This document shows, in pieces, positions 22,847 to 35,106 of a stretch of DNA of 64,000 bases; position 1 is the stretch's first letter, and the number at the start of each line of letters is the position of its first letter. Below the pieces are notes generated by a model. That model was given only the letters and a program-made list of their open reading frames with translations. It searched no databases and was not told the DNA's origin. This stretch comes from Coriaria nepalensis (lineage: Eukaryota; Streptophyta; Magnoliopsida; Cucurbitales; Coriariaceae): NCBI GenBank assembly GCA_027186245.1, contig CP114493.1, positions 441,501-505,500 of the forward strand, written 5' to 3'. A program made the position numbers and the translations under genes.

Positions 22847-23970
22847 CAATCTCCGCTGAACCACAAGCACCACCACCTTCCACCACCGCCCTCATCACCA
22901 CTGTCGCCACACTTGAAGCGTCTAAGAAACCCCCTCCGAAACGAACATCCACAAAGGACCGCCACACCAAGGTCGACGGCCGTGGTCGCCGTATCCGAAT
23001 GCCGGCTCTATGCGCCGCTAGGGTTTTTCAACTTACTCGAGAACTTGGTCACAAGTCGGACGGTGAAACCATCGAGTGGCTACTCCAACAAGCGGAGCCC
23101 GCCGTGATCGCCGCCACTGGGACCGGTACGATCCCTGCAAACTTCACATCTCTTAACATATCGTTACGAAGTTCCGGCTCGAGCATGTCTGTACCGTCGC
23201 TTCTCAAATCATCTTCTTATTACAATCCAAACTTTACACTTCAACAAGCACACCAAAGAAGATCAAGTAATACTAGTACAAGCGCACTTTTGTTTCCGGA
23301 AAGTTCTAGTAATTCTACTACACTTCTTAATTTTCAATCTAGCAACATGGGTTCTCTTCTTAAACAAGAATTATCAGAAGACGAGGATAATAATAATAAT
23401 AATAATAATAGTTTAGGGAAGAAGCGAAGGCCGCCCGAAATGGAGTATTTGACGACGTCGTCTTCGGCACAACATCAAATGGGAGGTTACTTGTTGCAAT
23501 CTAGTGCGGGGGCGATTCCGGCAAGTCATCATGGAGGTGGCGTAGGTCAAATACCGGCGAATTTTTGGATGTTGGCTAATGCGAATAATCCCGCAGCCAT
23601 CATGGGCGGTAGTGGTGGTGGTGGAGGTGGCGGTCATCATGACCCTATATGGACTTTCCCTTCCGTCAATAATAGTGCCTTGTATAGAAGCACTATGTCT
23701 AGTGGGTTACATTTTATGAATTTCCCTACCCCTGTTGCTCTATTGCCCGGTCAACAATTAAACGTAAGCGACAGTGGTGGTGGCGGCAGCAGCAGTAATA
23801 TTAATATAAGCGATCATCAAGGTCACTTAAACATATTGGCAGGGCTAAACCCATATCGATCCTTGTCGGAATCTACTGCTGGTGGTTTTCACTCCCGTCA
23901 TAGTAGTGGCGACGGTGGCGGTGGGAGTGGTAGCGACCGGAATCCCACAAGCAGTCATGACCACTCGTAG
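22696..23970 (+). CDS. TCP14: Class I TCP transcription factor, TCP14/15 type
   Basis: An intronless gene of 424 residues. TCP14/15 are nuclear factors that drive internode, embryo and germination growth and link to gibberellin, cytokinin and immune effectors. The TCP domain spans about residues 87-141: basic part [20 protein letters not shown], helices [20 protein letters not shown] and [14 protein letters not shown]. The four-residue-shorter basic region and the following [10 protein letters not shown] are class I marks. Cys106 corresponds to the conserved redox-sensitive Cys20 of the class I domain. C-terminal blocks [20 protein letters not shown] and [13 protein letters not shown] are shared with TCP14. 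His-rich N-terminus, poly-Asn (encoded by AAT repeats) and Gly runs are low-complexity. In Arabidopsis TCP14 is At3g47620, close to PYE, as here. Confidence 0.93.
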   Translation: MEEGSDDLLHHHGHHSHHRPTFPFQLLEKKDDHHHHDPPSTSSTSAYPSLAISAEPQAPPPSTTALITTVATLEASKKPPPKRTSTKDRHTKVDGRGRRIRMPALCAARVFQLTRELGHKSDGETIEWLLQQAEPAVIAATGTGTIPANFTSLNISLRSSGSSMSVPSLLKSSSYYNPNFTLQQAHQRRSSNTSTSALLFPESSSNSTTLLNFQSSNMGSLLKQELSEDEDNNNNNNNSLGKKRRPPEMEYLTTSSSAQHQMGGYLLQSSAGAIPASHHGGGVGQIPANFWMLANANNPAAIMGGSGGGGGGGHHDPIWTFPSVNNSALYRSTMSSGLHFMNFPTPVALLPGQQLNVSDSGGGGSSSNINISDHQGHLNILAGLNPYRSLSESTAGGFHSRHSSGDGGGGSGSDRNPTSSHDHS

Positions 23971-25204
23971 AATGGTCACCATCTTTTCTTTTCCCCCACG
24001 TGTAGTAGTTTGATGTGTCAATACACGTACGGTCTGATTGTTAATTCCTATAGATTTGAGTTTTTGTTTTTGTTTTTATTTTTAATTTTTCAATTTATTT
24101 TTGTTTATCATCTCGTAATTTAATTTTTTTTTTCTTTTTCGTGTGTGTGATTTATTGATTAATATTCAGGGTTTTTAACATTCGTTATTTTGTAATTTTT
24201 CTCGAAGTTTTTTTTTTTTTTTTTGAGGAAAGGTGACATATAAATATGCATGCTATATAGTACTAAAATCTCATATCTAACAAGCAAAAGTTGGCTTATA
24301 ATATTTGTAGAATAGTAAAAGAGTTTTCTTTTCTCCTAACTACAAAGTTAGTGTCGCAGTGAAAAAGGGATGGAGCAGTGATTTTTTACTGATTTTTTAC
24401 TGCTATGCATCAGTATTTTGAAAAATTATTTACAGCACCTTTATGATCAATATATATATATATATATAGATATGATGCATCATCATCAATGATTAAAGAT
24501 TTTTCAGAGCAAAGATGGAGGGCTGGGACCCAGACCCCTTATCAGTTCCAGGTGTTGCATCAGGTGGGTGGGCCCTAGTGCTGGTCATAGGCGGAACCAA
24601 TGTACAATTGTCACTGACAAACAGGTGGATCATTCCTCTATATATATATATATATATAAGGGTGCTTTTAAACACCACCATATAGATAGATGGATCCGTG
24701 GTGGGTGGGTGTTGATCATGCCCCACTCTGGGCCCACAGATTATTTTATCTAGATCGTTCGTTTATTTTGGTGGGCCCATGTTTTTTTTTTTTTGACCTT
24801 TTGAATTTTTTTTTTTGATGGGGGTCCCAGTGAATGATTGGGTCTCAACAATGGGGGAAAGTTATGGTATCTGGAGCTTCTTGTGAATCATGTCCAAACT
24901 TCGTTAGAGCCACCATAGAACTGTCCGAAATAGTGATTAGTGGGCCGTGGCTTATTGGATACTCTGTTTAGGAGGGGCTTGATATGGCGTCGCTCATGAT
25001 CAACGAGGTACCGGATTGATTAGTAGGGTTGTAGTCGAACCGAGCCGTGGGTTCATAAAAGTTTAGCTCGAATCCATAGATAAACAAACACGATTTGCAT
25101 TTGAACCGGAGTTTGACATCGTTTAGGTTAAATTGAGTATCAATTTTAAAACCTCTTTATACTTATTATTCGACTCAGTTAGTTGTTCAATCAACTATAT
25201 TACT

Positions 25205-25297
<93 letters not shown>

Positions 25298-26752
25298 TTG
25301 TTTCTGAAATGTCTTAGTCGTATATGTTCACCAATTATTGAGCTTGAATATTATTTTTCCACATTAAAGCATCAAGAATTTCACTATCATCAAAGTAATT
25401 ATTATTATTATTTAAATTTATCATATCAAACAAATATGACCACATACACAATCAATCTTTCCTTCGAAAATAACCCCAAAAAATCTAGAAAATAAATAAA
25501 TTATTCAAGAAAATCCTGACACTCTTTCTGACATATTGCTATTTATAATTTACTTTCGACAAAAAAAAAAAAAAAAAAAAAAAAAACAGTCTCTAGTCTT
25601 ATTAGTCTATACTCTTTATTAATAAATAATCTACTATTCTACCTCACAAGTTAAGCAGCACGTGCAAATGAAAATAATTCCCATAGATGATAGAGTAGAA
25701 ATAAAGGTCCCCCTATCAAGAATCATAAAATCTTGTTTCCCATAAATAGCAAAATTAGACAGTGGACAAGTCCAATCATCCTCTGCCCACAATTAGTGTC
25801 TGTCTTAAGAAACATTAGAACAAAATTAAGGAGCCCTTTTACTATAATGCTTGTTTGATGATGTTTTTGTTTGTTAGCTTCAATTCTTGATTCCCCATTT
25901 TTGGGTCCATAAAGATCTCTTAGATAGTTTGGATTAAGATTGATTTTGTGTATGTGTGTGTGTGAGACAATGATAGTCCTATAGAAGAAGATGTGTAGAC
26001 ATTGATCATGTGGGTGCCTTTGTTGTAGTTCAGCTTTTAGCCTGCAAGTTGGTTGTTAGGACATTAGTTGTGTGTCTAAGATCCACCTACACATCCACTC
26101 CCGTTTTGTTTGAGTGTATGATGGATAGTACGTTTCGGGGAGCACATATGCCTTTGTCTCACACATTATTATGTTTTTGTAAGGTTACTTTCATTGTTAT
26201 TATTGAAGAGAGACATTCAATTTTTACATTTTTTAATATTCATATTTGGTTAGTTAAAAGAGTTCAAATTACTTATATTTTTTTAAAATGATGAACTAAA
26301 CTTGATCACGGATTCATCAAAGTCTCTTTCAAAATCTAAAAACAAATAAATAAAAAAAATGGATGGAGATTGTATACACCAATTCATTAAAACTATGTCT
26401 CTTAACTTTACTAAAAAAATATTAAGGATGAAAATTGAATACACGTGTCCATGTTCTTATTAATATCTACTTTGTGTCTAGACATTCGTTGGCCCAAATA
26501 CACTTGTCGTACCGAGCAAGCCCGAAGTTAAACGGGCTCCATCCAAGGCCCATGAAATCACGAGCGAGCAAACAAACAGAAAAATCAATCTAAATTCTAT
26601 TACTTTTGCGTTTCTACGAGCTATAGTCGTATTTCTCCATGCAAAGAGGCTTAAGAAACGAGGACCGATACTGTTCAAAATGAGGTGGGTTTCGATCTCA
26701 AATTTATGGAGTTCAACTGCTGACTGTAAACTGTAAAGGGTGATTGATTCTT
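23971..26752. other. Intergenic region between TCP14-like and 2H-like genes
   Basis: The TCP 3' UTR is T-rich. The segment near 24.49-24.78 kb has several GGTGGGCCC words and TA microsatellites. Around 25.02-25.12 kb are GAACCGAGCCG/GCTCGAAT words typical of common plant repeats. A long TAA microsatellite and a 26-base A run follow. GGCCCA words near 26.49 and 26.54 kb resemble site II motifs upstream of the next gene. No gene is seen. Confidence 0.45.
25206..25296. repeat. (TAA)30 microsatellite
   Basis: About thirty uninterrupted TAA units. The length and purity suggest high length variability. It creates a spurious poly-Ile open frame. Confidence 0.97.
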
Positions 26753-28971
26753 ATGGGTAGGACTTCGAATTGGTGGAACAACTCAAAAACTGCGATTCTC
26801 TTCTGGTTCATCTCTGCTCTCCTCTTCTACTTTTCCCTCCATATGGCTCTACGGATCTCTTCTTACCCTTCTTCTTCAGGTACTGTTTCGCTGGTCTTAT
26901 CATCCGTTTGGATGCTGAGAAAATCTTAGTGTTTCGAAAGAAAACGAATGAAATTCTAGCAACCCTTTTCAGGCGTCTAGGGATCAGTTTAATTTCTGAT
27001 CTGGGTCAGCATGATTTTTCCAGAAACAGTAGTAGCTTTATATAGTGAATAGTGATCATGAATTGAAAAGAAAAAAGGTTATATTTTAGTTTATCTGAAA
27101 ATAGATAATTGTTTTCCACTCACTTCCGGCTCATTCGCAATTGAATTGGTACTGTTTATTCATCCGATATACTGATTATTACTTAGAATTTTTTGTTTTC
27201 ATCTATTGCGTATATTTTAAGCGAAATTTATAAAGTAAAAGCCGAACCATGTTCCAAATTGTTGATCCTGTATTTACTGCAAAAACCCAGAATCCCAGAT
27301 CAAGTGATTGAATGTAATATAAAAGAAGAATGATTGCAAATCTAATTGGGTTGCATTGCATACTTTCAGATTCTTCAATGTCAAATAACGAGCAAAGGTC
27401 GAAACTTTACGATAAGATGGCAAAGGATTTGGATGAACATGGAGCTGTTTTCTTAAAACAGGGTGAGACATCTCAGTCATTATCACTTTCAGATCTCTTC
27501 ACTTTGAAGGATGGAACAGTAACACCTGTACTGAAGGTAAGAAATTGATGAAGAAAAAGAAGAGAAGTTTTTATTTGAAATTGTACTTAAAATGATGCCT
27601 TTGCTTATTATTCTGTGTAGGCAGCAAATCCTCCTGTTCGGGCTACTGTTTTGTATCTAAGCCCCAAATACTCGTTTCCAATATCGTAAGCACTTTATAT
27701 ATGCCATCACTTCCTATGACACATCAACTTTCAAATCAATATTTTATTTTTATTTTCTTTCTGCAGAGAGGTTGTAAAAGATGTATTTAATCCCTATTTT
27801 GATAAAGGTATGATACTTACTCGATTCATTTATTCATTACCAATTCTATTTTGTCACATATTTGTGTTTTTTCATATATCTTATCTTACATTTATTTTGC
27901 TCAGCAATCTGGTTTCAGAACTCCAGTTTGTACCATTTTAGCATGTTTCATGCCTCACATCATATCACACCCATTCCCGCCACAGAAGATGAGGTAGGAT
28001 ACCCTTTTCATCCTCATCTCTTTAAAACTCCAGTACCAGCATAAAGCACTTACGAAGAAGTACTGATCCTTTTGTTTTGCTATGCTAGATTGAAGTTGAA
28101 GCTAATGCTGTTAGAGCTGTTTCCCAGCATTGCTGCCCCTTAAAAATTGTTTTAGATCGGGTTGTTCTAACTTCAACTGGGGTTCTGCTTGGATGTTGGC
28201 AGGTTATTTTCTTTGACCCTTTTATCCTTTATTTATTGAAAGATTTTTACCATCTTGCATTATGTGGTTTGTTTTTTTGGGTGAAGGTACTATCAGGGAC
28301 AGATCCTATAACTATTCGGGCTAATCTAAGGACTGCACTTCCCCGTGCACCAGAGAAGCAACTTGTAAGAATCATATCCTTTCTTTTTTTCTTTTTTGCA
28401 TGTTTTCCCTTGGAATAAACAGTGGCGCTCTATTTCTCGTTAATTTCTTTGAAGGAAATTGCATTTTCATCCTCAATTTTGAGTTACAAGTTTTTATATT
28501 TGCATTTCTTGTGCAGTATGATGCTGCTATTCTTCACACCTCATTTGCAAGGATTTTGGGTCACCCTACATTACCAACAACAGTATGATTTTCAACCTCT
28601 TCGATGCGTCATTACTTTTATATTATTTTACTGATTATTTTAAAATCTAGGATTTGAAGCGGACTTCGGATGATGAACTCAGGATTTTCCATGAGCTCGT
28701 TGCTAAGTTAAATGACAAAATCCGTGGATTTGAGGTTAGCTCTCTTCCTACTTTCCGAACAAACAAATTAATCACGAATTGAATTCACTTTTGAAGAAAC
28801 CTTGAGAGAACAGTATTGAGTTGGTATCATAATTTTTTGTTTCTATGAAATGAAATGCAGGCAGTGGTTTCTGAGCTTTGGTACGTGGAGGAGTATGACG
28901 TTTTAGCCCTCGCTTTGGATGGAAGAATCAAAGCTCGAAAATTCCAACTTGGCTGCTCTACCCCCACCTGA
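26753..28971 (+). CDS. Membrane-anchored 2H phosphoesterase-like protein, uncharacterised plant family
   Basis: Ten exons join in frame to 313 residues: 26753-26879, 27370-27536, 27621-27685, 27767-27807, 27905-27993, 28089-28202, 28287-28364, 28517-28582, 28651-28734 and 28861-28971, all GT-AG. Residues 14-33 form one transmembrane segment (AILFWFISALLFYFSLHMAL). The soluble part carries two H-x-S motifs: H144-F-S146 in SSLYHFSMFHASHH and H234-T-S236 in AAILHTSFARILGH, about 90 residues apart, with a strand-like block KIVLDRVVLTSTGVLLGCWQ between. That spacing fits the 2H phosphoesterase fold (LigT and cyclic phosphodiesterases), whose two histidines act on 2',3'-cyclic or 2',5' phosphate bonds. 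Function and substrate are inference; I know no characterised plant member. Its place between HVA22A-like and CYP98A-like genes would fit At1g74530, but that is only a suggestion. Confidence 0.85.
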
Positions 28972-29339
28972 TGAGAGACAATACATACTCACTCTTCCTC
29001 GAAGCTATTAGCTCTAGAGAAAGCAGTTTTCTCATATTATGGCAAAGTTTCTTACTAGATATGGGAAGTATATAGCAATGACTGCATGCAACATAAGGTG
29101 ATGTTATTATGTAATATAATTGAGATCTCTTACATCTTCCTCAAAGAATGATGTTATTTTGTGTTTTTCTATCTGATCTGAATCAACAAATTTAATGTTT
29201 GATAGTAATTAATTTAAGAATTAAGAATGTCGAGGAAGTAAACTCAGATGAATCGGAAGTGATTGATTACTTTATCATGTTGATCATATAAATAAATGGA
29301 ATAAAAATATTGAATTAACTATTCTAACAATGAATTGAG
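28972..29339. other. 3' flank of the 2H-like gene
   Basis: Contains the probable 3' UTR (AT-rich after 29.1 kb). No other feature is seen. Confidence 0.5.
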
Positions 29340-29612
29340 TTACATATACTCTAATGTTGTATCTTGCCCAAAGCTTTTAGATAGAATGTCAGCTCGTTGA
29401 TCAACGGTAAGAATGGTTGCCGCTTGAATCCCTCAATGTTTTCTCGAACGTGAAATATTTAGTTGGCAGCTATTTTGTCGTCTAGAAATTTCCGAACCCA
29501 AAAAATATTTGAGATCATCTAGATCCTTGTTATGAAACTTGATGGCAATGGCAGATTCATCGTTCCCAGTAAGAAAAAAAAGTCATCCACATACTTTATT
29601 AACTGTACAATA
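29340..29612 (-). mobile_element. Internally deleted Ty1/copia reverse transcriptase fragment
   Basis: The minus strand from 29612 reads YVDDFFLTGNDESAI, then DLDDLKYFLGSEISR, the copia reverse transcriptase core with the YVDD active site. It then passes with one stop almost directly into DQRADILSKSFGQD, the copia C-terminal tail. The rest of the reverse transcriptase and RNase H is missing. No LTR is visible. It is a dead relic lying between the 2H-like gene and the PYE promoter. Confidence 0.75.
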
Positions 29613-30504
29613 TACTGCTTATATATACATGTTGATCATATAACTAACTCGATACTGATTAGGATAACTATTCTACCTAACTATACTCTAATAAAGAGCT
29701 TCTTGTAGTAAGTTTAGGGGCAAAGTATATAGCTAGTGAGTGTGCGTGTTCATTTTTTTTTTCTATTTTTCTATTTTATAAGTTAAATCGGTACCGCATT
29801 AGAAACGAGCGTATGTGGATGCCACACGCTGGTTGGTGGAGCCCACTGCACACGAGATTGAGGTTGACGTAGCAGATAAGCCCCCCCACCACATGAACGT
29901 ATTCCACGCACACATAGAGATGGAAGACAGTGCAAGAAAAACGACAATAGAAGTACAGAACATGTGGCCGGCACAGGTTTCTGAGTTCAATGAACAATTT
30001 GGGCAAGCGCGCCACGCGCCTCCCTACGCCTTCGTCACTTCCACCACACACACGCGGAGCTCCCTCTCTCTCTTTCTCTCCCTCTCTTTGGCGCATAAAC
30101 CCCCCCACCCCAGAAAAAACATTACAAAGAAAGAAGGGACCGACCGTGAGCCGTTAAATGTTTCACGAAAAAAATTGTCATTCTCTTCTCTTGCATGACA
30201 GATTTCTTGTTCTTGTTCTTGTTAAGGTTCGAATTTTGGGCTTCTTGAATTTTTGATCTGGAGGTAAAACTTAGTTCTTGTTTCTATAACCCAAGCCTTT
30301 CTTTTGCTCTATAAGTTTTAGGGTGTTTGGTTCGAGAGAAAAAAAGTTTTTGATCTGTATTTATTTAGTATTTTTTTTTATTTGGGTTTTTTCCCGGGAA
30401 AATTTTCTAGCTGCTTAATTAGCTCACCCATAAAATGAATAAAGTAGTTTTTTTTTTTTGTTCTTTTTTGAAAATTTCAGGGGAATTTGATTTAGAGGGA
30501 AATT
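29613..30504 (+). promoter_or_regulatory. Promoter and leader of the PYE-like gene
   Basis: This region is less AT-rich than its flanks and includes a CT-rich tract near 30.06-30.09 kb and repeated TTCTTG words near 30.21 kb. GAG-GTAAAAC at about 30.26 kb and TTTCAG-GGG at 30.48 kb look like a donor and acceptor, suggesting an intron in the 5' UTR just before the start codon. Open frames here show no domain. Confidence 0.45.
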
Positions 30505-31478
30505 ATGGGTTCTGAGGTGCCTTCACAATTGATTGACAAGACCAATGTGGTGGTGGCTTCTAATTCCAGGTAATATCTTGCTTCATTTTGATCATTCTAA
30601 ATTTCATATTGATTTGTTTAATATATGATCAATGCAATGGAAAACAAATTATTTAGAATTATATAGTTTGGATTAAGATGAAGTTGTTATTTTGTTAACT
30701 ACCCATTTGAATCCATCAAATATTATAAATGCTGGAAGATATCTTAGTTAAGACATTTTCTCTTTTAGGGATTGTCCGGCTAAAAGAAATCATGGGAAGG
30801 TCCCGAAAAAAATCCGCAAGTCCGAGCGGGAGAAATTGAAGCGAGAGCAGTTAAATGAGCTTTTCATCGACCTCGCTAATGCACTAGGTAATTTCCTACA
30901 CATTCATTCCAAAACAACAGCAAAAAATAATAAGTTTTCCATATCTTCTCATGTTCAATTTTGTCTTGGCAGAGCTTGACGAGCAGAATAATGGCAAGGC
31001 ATCGATTGTAACCGAAGCATCCCGGTTAGTAAAAGACTTGTTTAACCAAATAGGTTCCCTCAAGAAAGAGAATGATTCCCTTTTATCGGAATTTAACTAT
31101 GTGGCCGTTGAGAAGAACGAACTACAAGAGGAGAATTCCGCTTTGCAAAGTCAGATCGAGACACTACAGTTCGAGTTAAAAGCAAGAACATTGGCTGGGA
31201 ATCATAATCCTGACCTAAACGTGCTGCCTCATTTAGAATACCAGCTCAGCATGGCGGTTACAGACCCCGCCCTGCAACAACCACATGCGGTTTTCGCGGT
31301 CCCAACTTATGAACCTGAAGTTTCCCAGATGTCTTTGAAGGCTAACCTGGTTGTGAGTAAGCCTCATGCTAGGTATCCGACGCAAGCGGATTCATGGCCA
31401 GGGGAAGTTCTTGGATTTGGAGGGCAGAGAATAGAAGAACAGAGGGGATTTGGACTTGATGGTGGTTGTAATAACTAG
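30505..31478 (+). CDS. PYE: bHLH transcription factor bHLH47/POPEYE type
   Basis: Three exons (30505-30569, 30769-30887, 30973-31478) give 229 residues. PYE is induced by iron deficiency in roots and represses iron-homeostasis genes, working with IVc bHLH partners such as ILR3. The basic region and first helix are KIRKSEREKLKREQLNELFI with DLANALEL (residues about 37-62), then the loop DEQNNGKASIV and second helix TEASRLVKDLFNQIGSLKKE; a leucine-zipper-like coiled coil follows to about residue 128. The C-terminal block SKPHARYPTQADSWPGEVLG matches the PYE end block (SKPCPRYASAADSW in Arabidopsis, from memory). In Arabidopsis PYE is At3g47640, two loci from TCP14. Confidence 0.9.
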
Positions 31479-33061
31479 AATTGACATTTGCCAACAATAA
31501 TTGTAGTATTTTGTAGTATAAAATTTAGTTTTTGTTCTTGGTTGATATTTTACATTTGGTTTAGACTTTAGAACATAGTCTGTACTTTGTAGGATCAAGA
31601 TTATAACGTTTTCATTAGTATAAAATCCAGATTTCAGTTTCTATTTGGTTTAGATTTATTAAACTGTAAACCTTGATTTATATATATATATATATATATA
31701 TGGATTTGGATTCGGTCTGGATCCGATCTAGTCTCAGCATTTGGATCGAATAGAAATGAATTTTGTTATATTTTTCATATCTTATCGAGTCATTTTGTAA
31801 AAAAAATAAAATAAAGATAAATAAGTTATTTAGATCCCAATTCAAATCCATAGATATATTTACTTGGAAAAATTAGGATAAATTTTCAAAACTTAATATA
31901 ATGAATACCAAATTTTAGATTTAAAATATAATGTGCTCCTAATTCCTTAAAAAATGGATGGAAGGGTTATGTATATATCACGACTTAAATGACTATTAAA
32001 ATTTCAAATTTAATAAAACTTAAAATTTTTATTTTATTTTATTTAAATTTAATTTTTTAATCTACTTTTTTAAAATTTCCTCTATATTTCCATCACATCG
32101 ACGGCCACCGCTCTCATTTGCCGCCATTACCACCACCCTCCCTATTATTGTTGCCACCGATACAAAATTTAAGAAATTTAATATTTTAATATTAATTTTT
32201 CAATATTTAAAAGATAAAAAAAATAATTATAAATTTAATATTTTTATATCAGTGATAGAAGTTGACAGTAAAAAGTGGCGAATTGTCAATATAAAAATTA
32301 AATATTTTAATATTTAATAAATATAGAACAAAGTAAAAAAATAATTAAAATTTTAATTTTTTTATATAAGTGATGGACGTTGGTGAAGAAAAATGGTGAC
32401 AGGCTGTAAGGATGGAAATAAAGAAGATATAAAAATAAATAAATAAAATATGTTAAAATTTAAATATTTAAGAAGATATAAATGTAAATAAAATTTTTTA
32501 ATTAAATAAAATTTAAAATTTTTATAATGGTATATAATTATTAAAATTATTTTTAATAAAATTTAAAAAAATTTGTAATTTAAATTAAATATTAAATATT
32601 AATTATAATGTATATTAAGTTTTGTATCATACTTTCCTTGTATGTTCTCATAAGCTTTTTCTTAGAAGCTACTGGAGAAAGGAAGCGGTAGATTTGTGAT
32701 TTAGACATAAAAACAAGGTTTTATTTGGGATAAAAAGAAAAAATTTCTTTCAACAAAAAACCAAAACCCCCTTCACTTGCAAGTTATATTTTAAAGAGTT
32801 TTCGTCCACTGTTTCCAAAACCCACTTTAGCCCCCCACACCCACTGATCATCACCGTCCAAAGAAATAATAAACCCTAGAACAAGTCTAGATCTGTTATC
32901 TGCCGGTTGATTGAAGAGAGAACGGTATTGCTGAAGCACCAGATACTAACTGCAACACCCTACTAGCTATACTGCTTTAGCCTTTAGTACATGAAGAATC
33001 TCAGAGTTTCAGTTTGCCTTGACTGGTTTCAGATAGAAAGACTGAATTTTTGGAGAGAAGA
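31479..33061. other. Intergenic region between PYE-like and HVA22 genes
   Basis: A TA microsatellite lies at about 31.68-31.70 kb. From 31.9 to 32.6 kb the sequence is extremely AT-rich, with two imperfectly repeated phrases (GTGATAGAAGTTGACAG near 32.25 kb and GTGATGGACGTTGGTGAAG near 32.37 kb) that look like decayed tandem copies of a repeat. The last 400 bases are the HVA22 promoter and leader. Confidence 0.4.
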
Positions 33062-34127
33062 ATGGGGTCTGGAGCTGGAAGTTTCTTCAAGGTCTTGCTC
33101 AGAAACTTTGATGTTCTTGCTGGGTATGTCTTCTTCTCATCTTTGTTTTAGCAAAAAGTTCCTAAAATTGCTATGTTTATTGAAAGACGACGCGGCGGGG
33201 GTGGGGAACAGTGAAACCCAGATGGGTGATTGAAAATTGTAGAAAGAGACATAAATTTTTAATTTTTACATTTTTTTTTTTTTGGGATAATGTGGTGATA
33301 ATGTGTATATATGGTGTGGTTTCTAATTTGGAATGATGGGTTTTTATTGCAGGCCTGTGGTCAGTCTTGTTTATCCTTTGTAAGAACTCTACTGCATACC
33401 TCTTGTTTTTTAGACTTGTTTGGCCTTGTTTCCTTTCATGGGTTCTTTCTATATATGGTTCTTACCATTGTGTGACTAAAGAATTGCTCGGAAAATCATG
33501 TTTGTTTTGTTCAATCAGATATGCTTCAATAAGAGCCATTGAGACCAAATCTCCTATTGATGATCAGCAATGGCTTACTTACTGGGTCCTCTACTCATTG
33601 ATCACCCTCTTCGAGCTCACCTTCGCCAAGCTTATCGAATGGTAAGAAAAAAAAAGGTTGTGCTCTAGTTTTTCATAATATAAGAAAAAACCTCGATCTC
33701 TGTCCGCCTGAAATGAATCTGTGATGTAGGATCCCTATCTGGCCATATGCAAAGCTGATCGTGACATGCTGGTTGGTCATACCTTACTTCAGCGGGGCTG
33801 CCTATGTTTACGAGCATTACGTTCGGCCTATGTTTGTCAACCCACAAACCGTTAATGTCTGGTATATCCCGAAGATGAAAGACTTGTTCAGTAGTAAACC
33901 AGATGATGTTCTAATTGCTGCCGAGAAGTACATCGAAGAGCATGGGACCCAAGAATTTCAGAATCTCATTACCCAGGTAATTACATATGTATACGTGTAT
34001 ACATATATATTTGTATATCATCTTTTCTGGTATATAAAATGGAAGAATTTTTCCACTGATTATGGTAAGTTGTGTTTCCTTGGTTGCTCTCTAGGCTGAT
34101 AAATCTCGTCGTCGTAGTAGTCGCTAA
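33062..34127 (+). CDS. HVA22A: HVA22-like protein (TB2/DP1, REEP family)
   Basis: Five exons (33062-33123, 33353-33379, 33519-33641, 33730-33976, 34095-34127) give 163 residues. HVA22 and yeast Yop1p are ER membrane proteins with hairpin segments that shape tubular ER and affect vesicle traffic; the barley founder is induced by abscisic acid. The TB2/DP1 domain covers about residues 20-110: GPVVSLVYPLYASIRAIETK, QQWLTYWVLYSLITLFEL, IPIWPYAKLIVTCWLVIPYF and GAAYVYEHYVRPMFVNPQ. The tail is acidic and then basic, ending DKSRRRSSR. Intron positions in the YPL-YAS and EW-IPIW blocks suit the family. Arabidopsis HVA22A is At1g74520. No ABRE was noticed in the short promoter. The second exon has only 27 bases, easy to miss in automated calls. 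Confidence 0.93.
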
Positions 34128-35106
34128 TGGCTATAGGAGCTATGTGGAGGAGATGATAGATACTGATGTTAATCTTATTTTGTGGCTTGTATTGGACTTG
34201 TTGATATAAAAATTCTGATGTTCCTTCTAAGAATATAATTTAGCTTGGTAATTGTTGTAAATTTCCACATGGTTTAGACAGTATATTGATCTTTTGTTGA
34301 TGATTTGGACCCTAATGATAAGCCCCGTACAACGATGATAGTGATGAGGACAATGATAGTGCATCTAGACCAAGCTATGACGTTCCTATCTAGAGGGATG
34401 GATACATATCAGATTATCAACACGATGAGAACCTTGATAGTGTTGATGAGGCAGAGGAAATCTGTAAAATCCCATTCCACTAAAACATTGTAAACAATCA
34501 GATGGTGAATGCTACATTCTTGAACATAGCAGATAACCCCACTAATGTTCAACTTCCAAGAAAGTACAACAAGCAAGAAAATCCAAGAGTCCTCCAACTT
34601 TTGAGCATCCAAAAGTGACACTAGAAGCTTGTCCGGTATGGTATTATGGTTGATAGGTAAAATATTTAATGAATTTAAACGGTTCAAAATCAATTTCTTA
34701 AAATTTAATCAAATCAAATTTCGATAATAAATTATATAAAATTATATATATATATATAAAATACTACACTGAAAATACCATGTCTGAGGCTCATACATAT
34801 TACCATACCAACCCGGTCCATATTGCCTGCTGTACTCGTAAACAACATCCGCCATTGTTGATGGTTTTTGAACTCATAAAAGGGTTACTTTGTATCATTT
34901 TTTTTCCTGACTTTTTGGTTGATTTACTGTCCTTAATAAATATGTTGATTTTTCAATTGAAAAAAAAAAAAAAACAAAAGACAAAGTGCGCTCATTTTTA
35001 GAAAAAGTCAAATAGTCAACGTTTCTTCTGCAAACCAAGTATAAGAACATTGCCCAATTTCATTCTTCTTCTACTGCCTCAGAACCTCTCCAAATTTGTT
35101 AGAGAG
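34128..35106. other. HVA22 3' flank and upstream region of the PMEI gene
   Basis: At about 34.3-34.48 kb one plus-strand frame is rich in Asp, Glu and Ser (DDSDEDNDSASRPSYD, then DYQHDENLDSVDEAEE), broken by a stop; it looks like the relic of an acidic coding segment from an unidentified gene. A poly-A tract lies near 34.96 kb and a leader rich in CTTCTT precedes the PMEI start. Confidence 0.35.

Noticed and set aside
22465..22876. Minus-strand frames over the TCP start
   Set aside because: Antisense shadows of His- and Pro-rich TCP coding sequence.
25133..25495. 120-codon frame with a long poly-Ile run
   Set aside because: It is the translation of the TAA microsatellite and has no domain.
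29776..30198. Overlapping frames on both strands before PYE
   Set aside because: No domain, mutually incompatible, and located in the promoter and leader of the PYE-like gene.
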